A DNA stretch of 64,000 nucleotides from Sporosarcina sp. P34 (GCF_002743375.1 NZ_PDZC01000003.1:62001-126000), one strand, 5' to 3'; positions 1 to 9,533 are shown, counted from the stretch's first letter. Notes: a model not told the origin generated them from the letters alone. Made by a program: numbers and translations.

Positions 1-1
1 G

Positions 2-244
2 GAAGAAGCATTTATTCAAGCGATATTCGAAAGTGAGAAAGCTGATCTCTTCATTGTCCTAGGTTCATCATTAACCGTTACACCTGCGAATCAATTTCCG
101 CTGATTGCGAAAGAGCAAGGCGCGAAGTTAGTCATTATCAATATGGAGCCTACAGAAATGGATCACTTTGCCGATCTCGTTATCAATGAACGCAAAATCG
201 GAGAAATACTGAATGAGGCGGATCAAAAAGTAGATAGTAAGTAA
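2..244 (+). CDS. Sir2-family NAD-dependent protein deacetylase, C-terminal fragment
   Basis: The reading frame is open from the window edge to a TAA at 242-244, so only about 80 C-terminal residues are visible. They contain the sirtuin signature LGSSLTVTPANQFP followed by KLVIINMEPTEMD. This is the part of the Rossmann fold that binds NAD in sirtuins (GSS..V.P, then IN). Bacterial sirtuins remove acetyl groups from lysines using NAD; the best known bacillar target is acetyl-CoA synthetase. That target would connect this gene to acuABC and actP in the same window, which is an inference. The start, zinc-binding cysteines and catalytic histidine lie outside the window. Family assignment is secure, substrate is not. 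Confidence 0.85.
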   Translation, partial: EEAFIQAIFESEKADLFIVLGSSLTVTPANQFPLIAKEQGAKLVIINMEPTEMDHFADLVINERKIGEILNEADQKVDSK

Positions 245-349
245 TTTGAGATAGAGGAATGAGCGTAGTGAACGGGGTTTTCATATCCCACTTTTTGTTA
301 CGCTGTTCTTCTTGTCTACATTTTTATAGATGAGAAGAGGGGAATCAAT

Positions 350-1504
350 TTGAAATTTTTTCATACCGCAGACTGGCATCTCGGCAAGCTCGTCCAAGGA
401 ATCTATATGACAGAAGATCAGCGTTATATATTGCAAGCTTTTATAGAAGAGATAAAGAGAGAACAACCGGACGCAGTCATTATAGCCGGAGATCTGTATG
501 ATCGGGCAATTCCGCCAACTGAAGCGGTAGGTTTGTTGAATGAAGTTCTACAGGAGATTGTTATCGATTTGAAAATACCTGTCATTGCTATTGCAGGAAA
601 TCACGATAGCCCTAGCCGCCTTCATTTTGGAAGTACGTTTATGAAAGACCAAGGTTTATACATAACAGGAGAATTATCCCCGCACTTGTCACCAGTCAAG
701 CTTCAAGACTCGCATGGTGATGTCTATTTCCATTTAATACCATACGCGGACCCTTCAGTTGTTAGTCACTTGCTTGAAGATGAGTCGATTTCCAGTCATC
801 AACAAGCAATGAAGAAAATCATTGAGCGTATAAAGAAGTCTATGGATCAAGATGCTCGACATGTTTTCGTTGGTCACGCATTCATCACTACGCATGGTGA
901 GAAAGAGGAGAATACAAGTGACGCAGAACGGCCATTATCGATTGGTGGGGCTGAATATGTTTCTGCAGATTTGTTTGAGCCGTTTCATTATACGGCGCTT
1001 GGTCACTTACATCAGGCGCATTTTGTAGGCAATGAAACGATTCGTTACGCAGGTTCACCATTAAAGTATTCAATATCGGAAGAGAATCATCAAAAAGGGT
1101 ATCTCATTGTGGAGCTTGGAGGAAATGGAAAAGTGGAAATTGAGAAAAGGTTACTCACTCCTCTTCATGATGTGAGAACGGTTGAAGGAACGATGGAAGA
1201 TCTATTGATGATGTCTCACAATGAAGACTATGTGTTCGTCAAGCTGCTTGATACGGTACCAGTCATGCAACCGATGGAGAAAATCCGTTCTGTCTTTCCG
1301 AATGCCATGCATGTTGAACGTAAACTTTTTGCTTCTTCTACAGACAGTCTTGGTGGAACAGTGAATGTTGAGAAAAAAGAAGACGACCAAGCAATGTTTG
1401 CTTCCTTCTTTAAAGAACTTCAAGGTGAAGAAGTAGATGAAGAAACGAAAGAATTATTCGCTGAAGTTTTGTGGGACGTTATGAAGGAGGAAGAACGTGC
1501 ATGA
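350..1504 (+). CDS. sbcD: Exonuclease subunit SbcD (Mre11-type nuclease)
   Basis: A 384-residue metallophosphoesterase that forms the nuclease half of the SbcCD complex, which opens hairpins and degrades blocked DNA ends. Phosphoesterase motifs appear in order: HTADWHLGK near residue 5, GDLYDR near 48, GNHDSP near 83, then GHAFITTHG near 175 and GHLHQAH near 222, giving the metal-binding Asp/His set. Start is TTG at 350 with an AGAGGGGAA ribosome site just upstream. The stop overlaps the sbcC start by 4 bp (ATGA), so the two are translationally coupled. Length is normal for bacillar SbcD. Confidence 0.97.
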   Translation: MKFFHTADWHLGKLVQGIYMTEDQRYILQAFIEEIKREQPDAVIIAGDLYDRAIPPTEAVGLLNEVLQEIVIDLKIPVIAIAGNHDSPSRLHFGSTFMKDQGLYITGELSPHLSPVKLQDSHGDVYFHLIPYADPSVVSHLLEDESISSHQQAMKKIIERIKKSMDQDARHVFVGHAFITTHGEKEENTSDAERPLSIGGAEYVSADLFEPFHYTALGHLHQAHFVGNETIRYAGSPLKYSISEENHQKGYLIVELGGNGKVEIEKRLLTPLHDVRTVEGTMEDLLMMSHNEDYVFVKLLDTVPVMQPMEKIRSVFPNAMHVERKLFASSTDSLGGTVNVEKKEDDQAMFASFFKELQGEEVDEETKELFAEVLWDVMKEEERA

Positions 1505-4500
1505 AACCCATTATATTAACGATGACAGCGTTTGGACCGTATAAAGATAAGGAAGTTATTGATTTTCGTGATTTGAAAGATCATCGTTTATTTGTCATTT
1601 CTGGAAAAACGGGTGCTGGCAAAACCACAATCTTTGACGGTATTTGTTTCGCATTATATGGACAGGCAAGTGGAGAGGATCGCACTGACACAAAAGCGTT
1701 GCGCAGTCAGTTTGCGCATGATGACATGCAGACGACTGTAGAATTAACGTTTGATATCCATAAGCGTAGATTTCGTGTCGTGCGTCAGATTCCTTACAGA
1801 AAAAAAGGCAATAAATCGGATACATTAGGACGCTGCGAATTATTTGAAGAAAAAGACGAGCAGTTTGTTCCAGCGGTAGATCGCCAAATTGTTACGGAGG
1901 TAAATGAAAAGATCGAACAGTTGCTAGGCTTTACGCACGCACAGTTTAGTCAAATCATGATGTTGCCTCAGGGGGAATTTCGCAAATTTTTAACATCCGA
2001 TACGGGTAATAAGGAAGCCATCATGCGGAAAATCTTTAAAACTGAACCGTACCAGAAGATTGTAGAACAGTTAAAAGTGAAAAAAGAAGAAGCGAATGCG
2101 GAATATCTTCGCGAAAACCAGTTGGGTGACACGATTCTTCATCAAATTCCGGCGAAGTTACCTGTACGTGACTCTTTATTATTTGCAGAATTACAATCAG
2201 AATACCCTAACTACCATCAGCTCATAGTAGGTCTTCAACAAGAACATGCCTATCATGAGATACAATCTAAAGAAACACATAAAGAATATACCAGACTCTA
2301 TAAAGTTCATAACGAAAAACAACGAGAATTACATGAGGCTCGTTCAATTAATGAACAATTTGCCAAGCTGCTGCAACGCCAAAAAGAATTAGATGGATTG
2401 CTGGCGAAACAACCAGAGATGAAAAGTCTCGAACAGCAATTGCAGCAAGCAGAACGGGCCGCGAGATTAGAAGATTTAGAACAACAAGTGAAGTCTACTG
2501 TAATGGAATGGCAGAAAAAAGATCGAAGTTATTCCGAGGCTGTCACGTTTCTCGCTGATGCGGAGAGAAAGCTAGTGACGGCAAAGGCTTCTTATGAACA
2601 GGAACTAGCTAAAGAATCTGAGCGAAATGAAGTGAAAGAACAGGTACTTACGCTAAAAAATTTACTTCCAACCGTATCCGGACTCACGGCGCAACGTCAA
2701 GTGTTAGAGGAACTGACGAAAGAGGTAGACCAAGTAGAGAAATCCTTGCTAGGAAATCAGCAAGCAGCAAAGCAACAAACAGAAGCCATGACCGTGCAGA
2801 AAAATGAAATTAGTGAATTGGAAACGTCATTAGAAGACTACGAACAGTTGTTGGATCAACTTTCAACTTGCAAAGCCGTCGCAAAGCAAGTGACTTTATA
2901 CAAGCAACAGCTAACACAACAACACGAACTGGAGACACATTTTACAACCGCTAAGCAACAAGTAGAGCAGTATACAGATGTCTATCAAGCTCTTGAGAAT
3001 CGTTGGATTAGTAATCAGGCAGTAGCCCTTGCTGCTTCACTTCATGACGGAGAGTCTTGCCCGGTTTGCGGTAGTATCGACCATCCAGCTAAAGCCGAAG
3101 TGGCAGAAGCTGAGCACGTATCGAAGCAACAATTAGACACAGCCAAGCTAGAGTTAACGAATAAAGTACAGACTTTCCATACTAAGCAGGCGGAATTGCA
3201 ACAACTCAAGCAACGTATTGAAGTAAGTAAAACTGAATTGGATGAGCAACAAGTAGATTTGAATCGTGATTATCAAAAAGAACAAGCAAATCTGACGGAA
3301 AAAGTAGCTGTCCTTAGAAATAAGCGAGAGTTAGTGAAACAAAAGAAAGAGCAACAAAACCGAGCGCAGAAGGCCATGGATGAACTCACTAAAGAACTGA
3401 ATACATTGGAACAGCAGCGCAACGAATTAAAAGCAGAGCTTGAAACGAAACGAGCTCTCTATAACTATGCACTAACGAAGGTTCCTGAAAATCTACAGGA
3501 ACTATCCACATTGCAACAACAAATTACAACTAAAGAAACAACAAGTCAACAACTTGAAAGTGCTTGGAAAACGATTCAACAGAAATTACAAGACGCCTCA
3601 ACTGAGAAAACAAAGTGGGAATCGCGGGAGATTTTGGAGAAGAAATCCTTAGCAGATATGAAAGAAAAAGTAGACCATAGTTCAGCTTCCTTTACAAAAC
3701 GGCTGACAGAAGAAGGATTTACCTCGGAGGAAGATTATAGGCGAGTGAAACTGCCGACTTCCAAACGTCAGGCTATTCAGCAACAACTTCAAGTGTTCGC
3801 TCAAACGCTTCATACGATACAATCATCCGTAGAAGAACTCAAGAAGTCTGTAGGTGGCAAACAGCGAACGGATATGAAAGTCATGGAGCACGAGGTTGAA
3901 ATAATGAAAACACAATATGAAGAGGCGTTTGCTCTGTGCAATCAATCAAAAGCACGGGAACAAGCAGCGCAGGATCTATACAATGAATTAAAAACTAGCA
4001 AATCTAGGGAAGCAGAGCTAGAAAAGACGTATGGAAAGATTGCGAATCTCTACGATCTAATCCGTGGTCAAAACCATTTAAAAATTTCCTTTGAGCGCTA
4101 TATTCAAATCGAGTATTTGGAGCGCATCATTCAAGCTGCGAATATTCGCCTGCGTGATCTTTCAAATGGACAATATGAACTCGTCCGTAGTGACCGTCAG
4201 GAAACTAGAGGGAAACAGAGTGGCTTAGGTATAGACGTTCATGACGCATATACAGGGCAGACACGAGACGTTAAGACGCTATCAGGCGGTGAAAAATTTA
4301 ATGCCTCCTTATGTTTGGCACTGGGTATGGCGGATGTCATTCAAAGCTTCCAAGGCGCTGTTCGTATGGAGACGATGTTTATTGATGAAGGATTCGGAGC
4401 ATTGGATGAAGAGGCTATTGCGAAAGCTATAGATACACTCATCGCTCTTCAGCAGTCAGGGAGAATGATCGGGGTCATTTCCCATATTGATGAAATGAAA

Positions 4501-4575
4501 GAGGCTATTCCTGCTACATTGCAAGTAACCAAATGGAGAGAAGGGTACAGCAAAACAAAATTTGTACTGAGTTAA
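1501..4575 (+). CDS. sbcC: Exonuclease subunit SbcC (Rad50-type SMC ATPase)
   Basis: A 1024-residue SMC-like ATPase, partner of SbcD. The Walker A motif GKTGAGKTT lies near residue 38. Long Gln/Glu/Lys-rich coiled-coil arms flank a zinc hook SCPVCG near residue 518. The C-terminal half carries the ABC signature LSGGEKFNASL and Walker B MFIDEGFGALDEE. I chose ATG 1501 because the ribosome site AAGGAGG (1483-1489) sits 11 bp upstream and the start overlaps the sbcD stop. A longer reading from 1471 would lie inside sbcD without a ribosome site. All functional motifs are intact. Confidence 0.97.
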   Translation: MKPIILTMTAFGPYKDKEVIDFRDLKDHRLFVISGKTGAGKTTIFDGICFALYGQASGEDRTDTKALRSQFAHDDMQTTVELTFDIHKRRFRVVRQIPYRKKGNKSDTLGRCELFEEKDEQFVPAVDRQIVTEVNEKIEQLLGFTHAQFSQIMMLPQGEFRKFLTSDTGNKEAIMRKIFKTEPYQKIVEQLKVKKEEANAEYLRENQLGDTILHQIPAKLPVRDSLLFAELQSEYPNYHQLIVGLQQEHAYHEIQSKETHKEYTRLYKVHNEKQRELHEARSINEQFAKLLQRQKELDGLLAKQPEMKSLEQQLQQAERAARLEDLEQQVKSTVMEWQKKDRSYSEAVTFLADAERKLVTAKASYEQELAKESERNEVKEQVLTLKNLLPTVSGLTAQRQVLEELTKEVDQVEKSLLGNQQAAKQQTEAMTVQKNEISELETSLEDYEQLLDQLSTCKAVAKQVTLYKQQLTQQHELETHFTTAKQQVEQYTDVYQALENRWISNQAVALAASLHDGESCPVCGSIDHPAKAEVAEAEHVSKQQLDTAKLELTNKVQTFHTKQAELQQLKQRIEVSKTELDEQQVDLNRDYQKEQANLTEKVAVLRNKRELVKQKKEQQNRAQKAMDELTKELNTLEQQRNELKAELETKRALYNYALTKVPENLQELSTLQQQITTKETTSQQLESAWKTIQQKLQDASTEKTKWESREILEKKSLADMKEKVDHSSASFTKRLTEEGFTSEEDYRRVKLPTSKRQAIQQQLQVFAQTLHTIQSSVEELKKSVGGKQRTDMKVMEHEVEIMKTQYEEAFALCNQSKAREQAAQDLYNELKTSKSREAELEKTYGKIANLYDLIRGQNHLKISFERYIQIEYLERIIQAANIRLRDLSNGQYELVRSDRQETRGKQSGLGIDVHDAYTGQTRDVKTLSGGEKFNASLCLALGMADVIQSFQGAVRMETMFIDEGFGALDEEAIAKAIDTLIALQQSGRMIGVISHIDEMKEAIPATLQVTKWREGYSKTKFVLS

Positions 4576-4670
4576 TTAGCTCAGGGGAGTAAAGCGTAGC
4601 TAATCGACTTTGAAATGGAAATCACTAACTATCCAATATACATCTTTTCAATTAATCAATTTATCAATCC

Positions 4671-4702
4671 AAACTGATCTCTGCGGAGGTCAGTTTTTTC
4701 TA
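4671..4702 (+). terminator. Rho-independent terminator after sbcC
   Basis: Inverted repeat AAACTGATCT / AGGTCAGTTT (one G-T pair) with a 6-nt loop, followed by TTTTTTCTATTTTTT. It closes the sbcDC operon. The rest of the roughly 300-bp gap up to brnQ is AT-rich with possible but unconvincing promoter hexamers (TTGACA at 4746). Confidence 0.85.
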
Positions 4703-4875
4703 TTTTTTAAACATCTATTGTAGATATTGAATAATAGTCTGTAAGTTGACAATATAGGCAAAAGTTAAATGATTTGACTGGCTGTTGATTTTCTAAATTG
4801 AGAAGAGTAATATAAGGGAACGCAATATATTGCATACAAATTAAAGCTGTTGACTTTGGGAGGATTTTTATACAT

Positions 4876-6255
4876 ATGGAGAACAAACTATCATTTTCAT
4901 CGAGTCTTGTTATTGGGGTTATGCTATTTGCATTATTTTTTGGTGCAGGTAATTTAATTTTTCCCGCCGAGCTTGGACAGCTGGCTGGAGATCAAACGTG
5001 GAAAGCTATGGCTGGCTTTTTATTTACTGGAGTAGGTTTACCTTTTTTAGGTATTTTGGCAATTGGTTTTTCTGGCAAGAAAGATTTACAAGACTTGGCG
5101 AGTCGAATTCACCCAGTCTACGCTGTTCTATTTACAGCAATACTTTACTTGACGATTGGCCCGTTTTTTGCAGCACCACGAACAGGAGCTGTGGCATTTG
5201 ATATTGGTGTTGCTCCATTTTTACATGGCTTCCCTATTGATATCGCCCGTTTTTTATTTACACTCGTGTTCTTTGGTATTAGCATGTGGCTGTCATTGAA
5301 CCCTGCAAAGATCGTTGATCGTGTCGGTAAATATTTGTCACCACTTATTATTATTATATTGATTGGCTTAATCGGTATGACGCTTCTTAATCCAATGGGA
5401 AGTGCGCAAGTTTCGCAAGCTCCTTATAATGAAACACCATTCTTTACAGGTTTTCTTAAGGGATACAATACGATGGATGCATTAGCCTCGCTAGTTTTTG
5501 GAATCATTGTCATCAACGCGTTGCGTGCTATGGGCATTACTAGTAAAAAACAAATATTGTCTTCTACGGCTAAGACAGGATGTGTGGCAGCCGGATTTTT
5601 AGCCATTATATATATAGGTATTGCGTATCTAGGTGCCACATCGGTTGATTTATTTGGCTATCTGGATGGCGGGGGTTCTGTGTTAAGCGAAACTTCTTCT
5701 TATTTATTCGGTACGACAGGACTATTGTTACTCGGAGTTGTAATTATGCTTGCCTGTCTAACAACGGCTATTGGGCTTTTAACTGCATGTGGTGAGTATT
5801 TCCATGCAATCATCCCAAAAGTTAGCTATAAAATTTTTGTAGTATTCTTTTCACTATTCTGTTTGGTTGTAGCGAATTTCGGTCTAGCGAATATTATCAA
5901 TTACTCCATTCCCGTACTAGTTCTACTGTATCCACTGGCCATGGTATTAATCCTGCTAACATTCACGGGCCCTTTATTCCATCAATCCAGCTTGGTATAT
6001 CGAACAGCGACTATAACAGCTTTTCTCGTCAGTTTCGTTGAAGCGCTTGTGAAGTTCTACTCACTAGTAGAGAAGAACATGCCGAATTGGCTCGTGACTG
6101 TAGAGGAGGCATATACAGCGTACATTCCATATTATACAGAAGGTGTCGGCTGGTTAGTTCCTGTATTGATTGTGACCGTCGTAACAGCTGTTGTGGCGGT
6201 GGTACAAAATAAAGGGCAAGGTGCCCAAAATATCTTTACTAAAGAAAAAGCATAA
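4876..6255 (+). CDS. brnQ: Branched-chain amino acid carrier (LIVCS family)
   Basis: A 459-residue, strongly hydrophobic protein with about 12 predicted membrane segments. The N-terminal family block FALFFGAGNLIFPAELG near residue 17 is diagnostic of BrnQ/BraB carriers, which import Leu, Ile and Val with Na+ or H+. GPFFAAPRTGAVAFDIG near residue 95 is a second conserved block. ATG 4876 has GGGAGG 9-10 nt upstream. It stands alone between two terminators. There is no T-box or other obvious leader. Substrate range within branched-chain amino acids cannot be told from sequence. Confidence 0.95.
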   Translation: MENKLSFSSSLVIGVMLFALFFGAGNLIFPAELGQLAGDQTWKAMAGFLFTGVGLPFLGILAIGFSGKKDLQDLASRIHPVYAVLFTAILYLTIGPFFAAPRTGAVAFDIGVAPFLHGFPIDIARFLFTLVFFGISMWLSLNPAKIVDRVGKYLSPLIIIILIGLIGMTLLNPMGSAQVSQAPYNETPFFTGFLKGYNTMDALASLVFGIIVINALRAMGITSKKQILSSTAKTGCVAAGFLAIIYIGIAYLGATSVDLFGYLDGGGSVLSETSSYLFGTTGLLLLGVVIMLACLTTAIGLLTACGEYFHAIIPKVSYKIFVVFFSLFCLVVANFGLANIINYSIPVLVLLYPLAMVLILLTFTGPLFHQSSLVYRTATITAFLVSFVEALVKFYSLVEKNMPNWLVTVEEAYTAYIPYYTEGVGWLVPVLIVTVVTAVVAVVQNKGQGAQNIFTKEKA

Positions 6256-6260
6256 AATTA

Positions 6261-6294
6261 AAACAGGATCCGATTTAGGTCGGATCCTGTTTTC
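6261..6294. terminator. Bidirectional terminator between brnQ and the GntR gene
   Basis: A 13-bp perfect stem (AAACAGGATCCGA / TCGGATCCTGTTT) with A-rich and T-rich flanks on opposite sides. It can stop transcription from both convergent genes. Confidence 0.9.
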
Positions 6295-6305
6295 TACTCT
6301 ATTTA

Positions 6306-7013
6306 TCAATCAACTTTTTCAATCGAACGAAACTCCTCGATCGCGCGCAACCAATTTTCCCTCATAACTTTAGTTACTTGCTCACCATTACGCTTACTCA
6401 TTAAATCTATGATCTGGTCATGTTCTTCAATCGATTTTTCCGTTAGTATAATGGAATTATGAAAGAAAAGTCTACGCACATGAGCTTGTAATGAGACAAG
6501 CATTGAAGAAATATATGGATTATTAGCTGTGTCCACAATGATTTGGTGAAATTTTTCATCGGTTTTCAAAGCTTGAAAATAATCTTCCCTTTCAACTGCT
6601 AGCGCGAATTTCTTATTTGTTTCTCGCAATTTCCTAATAATACTTTCTGTTAGGTTTGGTATAGAAAGTTCAGCTGATAATGCTTGCAGCGCAGCGAGTG
6701 GCGGGAGTAAGTCCGAAATAGATTCACGATCTACGTCTGTCACTTGCGTTGCTTTACCTGGAAACATTTGAACAAATCCTTGAACTTCTAATAATTGTAG
6801 TGACTCACGTATAGGCGTGCGACTCACTCCGAGTGCTTCTGCTAATTCAACGTCATTTAGTTTTTCGCCAGGCTGTAAGGTTCCATCGATAATCCATTTC
6901 TGCAGTTGACTAAATGCACTTTCTTTAGCGGTCTTTCGTATGGGTTGTGCGTGGTTAGTTGGTATAGGCAATTTTTCACACCATCTTTCTCCAATAAGTA
7001 GTCTTCCCACCAT
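6306..7013 (-). CDS. GntR family transcriptional regulator, FCD-type effector domain
   Basis: A winged-helix regulator. DNA-binding domain: ELAEALGVSRTPIRESLQLLEVQGFV, shown here as motifs ELAEALGVSRTPIRESL and QGFVQMFPG. It is followed by an all-helical FCD ligand domain with DEKFHQII and EEHDQIIDL, two of the usual metal ligands. The third His position near the C-terminus reads Asn (VMRENW), so metal binding may be altered. An open frame extends to 7082, but ATG 7013 is preferred because a promoter-like pair (7040-7069) would lie inside the longer version. Neither start has a good ribosome site, so the start is uncertain. It is divergent from the acetate-uptake operon and may regulate it or itself (inference). 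Confidence 0.82.
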   Translation of the reverse strand: MVGRLLIGERWCEKLPIPTNHAQPIRKTAKESAFSQLQKWIIDGTLQPGEKLNDVELAEALGVSRTPIRESLQLLEVQGFVQMFPGKATQVTDVDRESISDLLPPLAALQALSAELSIPNLTESIIRKLRETNKKFALAVEREDYFQALKTDEKFHQIIVDTANNPYISSMLVSLQAHVRRLFFHNSIILTEKSIEEHDQIIDLMSKRNGEQVTKVMRENWLRAIEEFRSIEKVD

Positions 7014-7034
7014 GTTTATTTCACTAATAACCAA

Positions 7035-7069
7035 TATACAGTATACTACAACTTTTTCCTGTTGTTTAA
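7035..7069 (-). promoter_or_regulatory. Probable GntR-gene promoter with overlapping palindrome
   Basis: On the minus strand, TTAAAC (7064-7069) and TATACT (7040-7045) are 18 bp apart. The -10 hexamer overlaps an 11-bp palindrome TATACAGTATA (7035-7045), a plausible autoregulatory operator. This is pattern-based only. Confidence 0.45.
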
Positions 7070-7263
7070 CAGTATTTTGCACAATACAGTGAAATAATTA
7101 GGAATTGCCATAAGATTCGGATTTTAAAAAGTGTATGATTAATGCAAAAAGTTCTTGTGGTTTCTGCTTATATTTGATAGATTAATGTCTATACATGATT
7201 TGCTTTCTCAGTAGATTTAATTTTATGAATCTTTAAAAATGTCATTGCAAATCTAGTGAATGT

Positions 7264-7291
7264 TTGGTATCGTTTACATGTGTACTATAAC
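7264..7291 (+). promoter_or_regulatory. Possible sigma-A promoter of the DUF485-actP operon
   Basis: TTGGTA (7264-7269), 16-bp spacer, TATAAC (7286-7291). This would place the transcription start near 7298, upstream of the cre site. The -35 match is modest. Confidence 0.4.
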
Positions 7292-7340
7292 AAATCTATA
7301 TCCGAATACGCTGTGACATATTATCATTTTAACGTGATGA

Positions 7341-7354
7341 TGAAAGCGGTTTCA
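7341..7354 (+). promoter_or_regulatory. Catabolite-response element (cre), CcpA binding site
   Basis: TGAAAGCGGTTTCA matches the cre consensus TGWAANCGNTNWCA at all 14 positions. It lies 63 bp upstream of the DUF485 start and downstream of the candidate promoter, the geometry of roadblock repression. CcpA itself is encoded at 40403-41404. The rest of the 7083-7416 gap is AT-rich without genes. Confidence 0.85.
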
Positions 7355-7416
7355 GTCAGATGGGGGGAATAGGAACTAATTTACTACGCTATTTAAAATA
7401 GAAAGGGGATTAACTA

Positions 7417-7743
7417 ATGACTAATCAAGTGGCACGTGGGAAATCCACGATGGATTATGAAAAACTTGTTCAAACAGAAGACTTTAAGGGTCTTGTAAAA
7501 CGGAAAAAGAACTTCGCTACACCTTTTGTTATTTTCTTCTTCGCAGCGTACTTTATTCTTCCACTATTAACTGGTTATACAAAAGTTTTAGAATCACCAG
7601 CAATTGGCGCAATGACGTGGACTTGGGTTTATGCATTCTCCATGTTCGTAATGGTATGGGTATTCACGTCCATATACATGAATAAGGCAAAATATTTTGA
7701 TGATGAAGTGGACAAGATTATAGAGAAAAACGTTTTAAAATAA
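7417..7743 (+). CDS. DUF485 small membrane protein, acetate symporter partner
   Basis: A 108-residue protein of the DUF485 family (YjcH of E. coli, YwcB-like in Bacillus). It has a charged N-terminus and two membrane segments, FVIFFFAAYFILPLLTG and WVYAFSMFVMVWVFTSIYM. The family is almost always encoded directly before an ActP-type acetate/solute symporter, as here (13 bp gap). Its function is thought to be accessory to the symporter; no reaction is known. ATG 7417 has AAAGGGG 8 nt upstream. The cre at 7341 predicts glucose repression. Confidence 0.9.
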   Translation: MTNQVARGKSTMDYEKLVQTEDFKGLVKRKKNFATPFVIFFFAAYFILPLLTGYTKVLESPAIGAMTWTWVYAFSMFVMVWVFTSIYMNKAKYFDDEVDKIIEKNVLK

Positions 7744-7756
7744 GGGGGTTGTGTTC

Positions 7757-9304
7757 ATGAGTTGGATTTCATACGTAATATTCTTCGCTGTAATCGCGCT
7801 GACACTCTACATTACATATTGGGCGGCAAAGCAAACGACTACAGCAAGTGACTTTTATACTGCCGGTGGTTCATTAACAGGTTGGCAAAATGGTATGGCG
7901 ATTGCTGGTGACTACTTATCCGCAGCATCATTCCTAGGTATCGCAGGTGCAATTTCACTTAACGGATTTGACGGTTTCTACTATAGTATTGGTTGGTTAA
8001 CGGCTTATCTCGTTGTTTTATTCTTAATTGCTGAACCACTACGTAACTTAGGGAAGTTTACGATGGCGGATATGATCGGTGCTCGTTTCGGCGCTAAGAA
8101 AGTGCGTGGAGCAGCAGCATTGAACACAATCACAATCGTAATGTTCTACATGCTTGCACAATTAGTTGGTGCAGGCGCGCTTATTAAATTATTATTCGGT
8201 ATCGAGTATTGGATGGCAGTTCTAATCGTTGGAACAATGATGTTAATCTACGTTCTATTCGGTGGAATGACTGCGACAAGCTGGGTACAAATTATCAAGG
8301 CAGTTCTTTTGATGTTGGGTACAATCATTATCTCGTTCTTGGTACTTATGAAGTTTAACTTTAACTTTATTAGTATGTTTGAAGTCATGAAAACGGCTAC
8401 TCCACATGGTGAAGCGTTCCTTCACTCAGGGGTTGTGTATACAGATACAATTGGACTTATTTCAGTATTAATCGCATTGGTTTTAGGTACAGCTGGTCTT
8501 CCACACATTTTAATGCGTTTCTTCACAGTTAAAGATGCGAAAACAGCACGTTCTTCCGTTATTTATTCTGTATGGATTATCGGTATCTTCTATGTATTGA
8601 CAATCTTCCTTGGATTTGGTGCAGCTAAATTCGTTGGAGCGGATGCAATCATCGCAGAAAACGCGGCAGGGAACATGGCAGCACCAATGTTGGCTGGAGT
8701 CCTTGGAGGAGACGCACTTGAATCCTTCGTTGCAGCTGTTGCATTTGCGACAATCCTAGCAGTTGTTGCAGGTCTTGTACTATCTGGTGCTTCTGCAATC
8801 GCTCACGATATTTATGGACAAATCTTCAAAAGTGGTAATGTAACCGAGAAACAACAAGTTGCAGCTGCTCGTTGGGCTTCTATTGCAATTGGTGTTGCTT
8901 CCATCCTTCTTGCACTTGGTTCTGAAAAGTTGAACGTTGCGTTCTTAGTGTCACTGGCATTCTGTGTTGCTGCATCCGCAAACGTACCAACTATTCTATT
9001 GACAATTTATTGGAAAAAGTTCAATACAACAGGTGCTGTTGCATCTATGTTGACAGGTCTAATCGTTGCACTAGTTCTTGTTGCGATCAGTCCATCAGTT
9101 ATGAACCCAGTTGAGGGAGCTACTCTTATTACTGGTAATCCAATCTTCCCATACGCTAACCCGGCTATCGTTTCCGTACCAGCAGGTTTCCTTGCTGCTT
9201 GGATTGGTACACTTGTTAGCTCTAAGCGCCATGAGAAAGATGAAGTTTCTTATGCAGAAGTTCGTTTCAAAGCGGAAACTGGCTACAAAGAGCTTGATCT
9301 GTAG
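7757..9304 (+). CDS. actP: Sodium:solute symporter, ActP/YwcA-type acetate permease
   Basis: A 515-residue, roughly 13-segment transporter of the SSS family. Family features include the N-terminal DFYTAGGSLTGWQNGMAIAGDYLSAASFLG block near residue 31 (only motifs DFYTAGG and GDYLSAASFLG need be read) and GTAGLPHILMRFFTV near 240. These features and the DUF485 partner point to the ActP branch, which takes up acetate, propionate or other short monocarboxylates. ATG 7757 is chosen over GTG 7751 because the GGGGG ribosome site at 7744-7748 would be only 2 nt from the GTG. Exact substrate is inferred from context. Confidence 0.92.
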   Translation: MSWISYVIFFAVIALTLYITYWAAKQTTTASDFYTAGGSLTGWQNGMAIAGDYLSAASFLGIAGAISLNGFDGFYYSIGWLTAYLVVLFLIAEPLRNLGKFTMADMIGARFGAKKVRGAAALNTITIVMFYMLAQLVGAGALIKLLFGIEYWMAVLIVGTMMLIYVLFGGMTATSWVQIIKAVLLMLGTIIISFLVLMKFNFNFISMFEVMKTATPHGEAFLHSGVVYTDTIGLISVLIALVLGTAGLPHILMRFFTVKDAKTARSSVIYSVWIIGIFYVLTIFLGFGAAKFVGADAIIAENAAGNMAAPMLAGVLGGDALESFVAAVAFATILAVVAGLVLSGASAIAHDIYGQIFKSGNVTEKQQVAAARWASIAIGVASILLALGSEKLNVAFLVSLAFCVAASANVPTILLTIYWKKFNTTGAVASMLTGLIVALVLVAISPSVMNPVEGATLITGNPIFPYANPAIVSVPAGFLAAWIGTLVSSKRHEKDEVSYAEVRFKAETGYKELDL

Positions 9305-9328
9305 TAATTAGCTTGATATTCAACCAAT

Positions 9329-9373
9329 GGTTCCCTCTTCTACCAGCACGACAGAAGAGGGAATCATTTTTTA
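9329..9373 (+). terminator. Terminator after actP
   Basis: Perfect arms TTCCCTCTTCT / AGAAGAGGGAA, extended by one G-T pair, with an 11-nt loop, then CATTTTTTATTT. The remaining 160 bp to the next gene show no clear feature. Confidence 0.88.
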
Positions 9374-9533
9374 TTTAACGGATACATTGTGTAGGTAGAT
9401 AAGGTATTGATCTAATGTTGACAGTTCTTGCGTAAAGACTATTGGATGTAAGTATTTAGGTACTGATGACATTTGGATTTGAATAATATGAAGTGAGATT
9501 TCGTGATGGTCAATATGAATAGGAGGTTTTGAA

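Noticed and set aside
250..310. Possible terminator after the sirtuin gene
   Set aside because: Only short, interrupted pairing (GCGTA/TACGC, GGG/CCC) can be drawn and no T-run follows the stem.
4746..4774. TTGACA promoter for brnQ
   Set aside because: The -35 is good but no acceptable -10 at 16-18 bp; kept only as a note.
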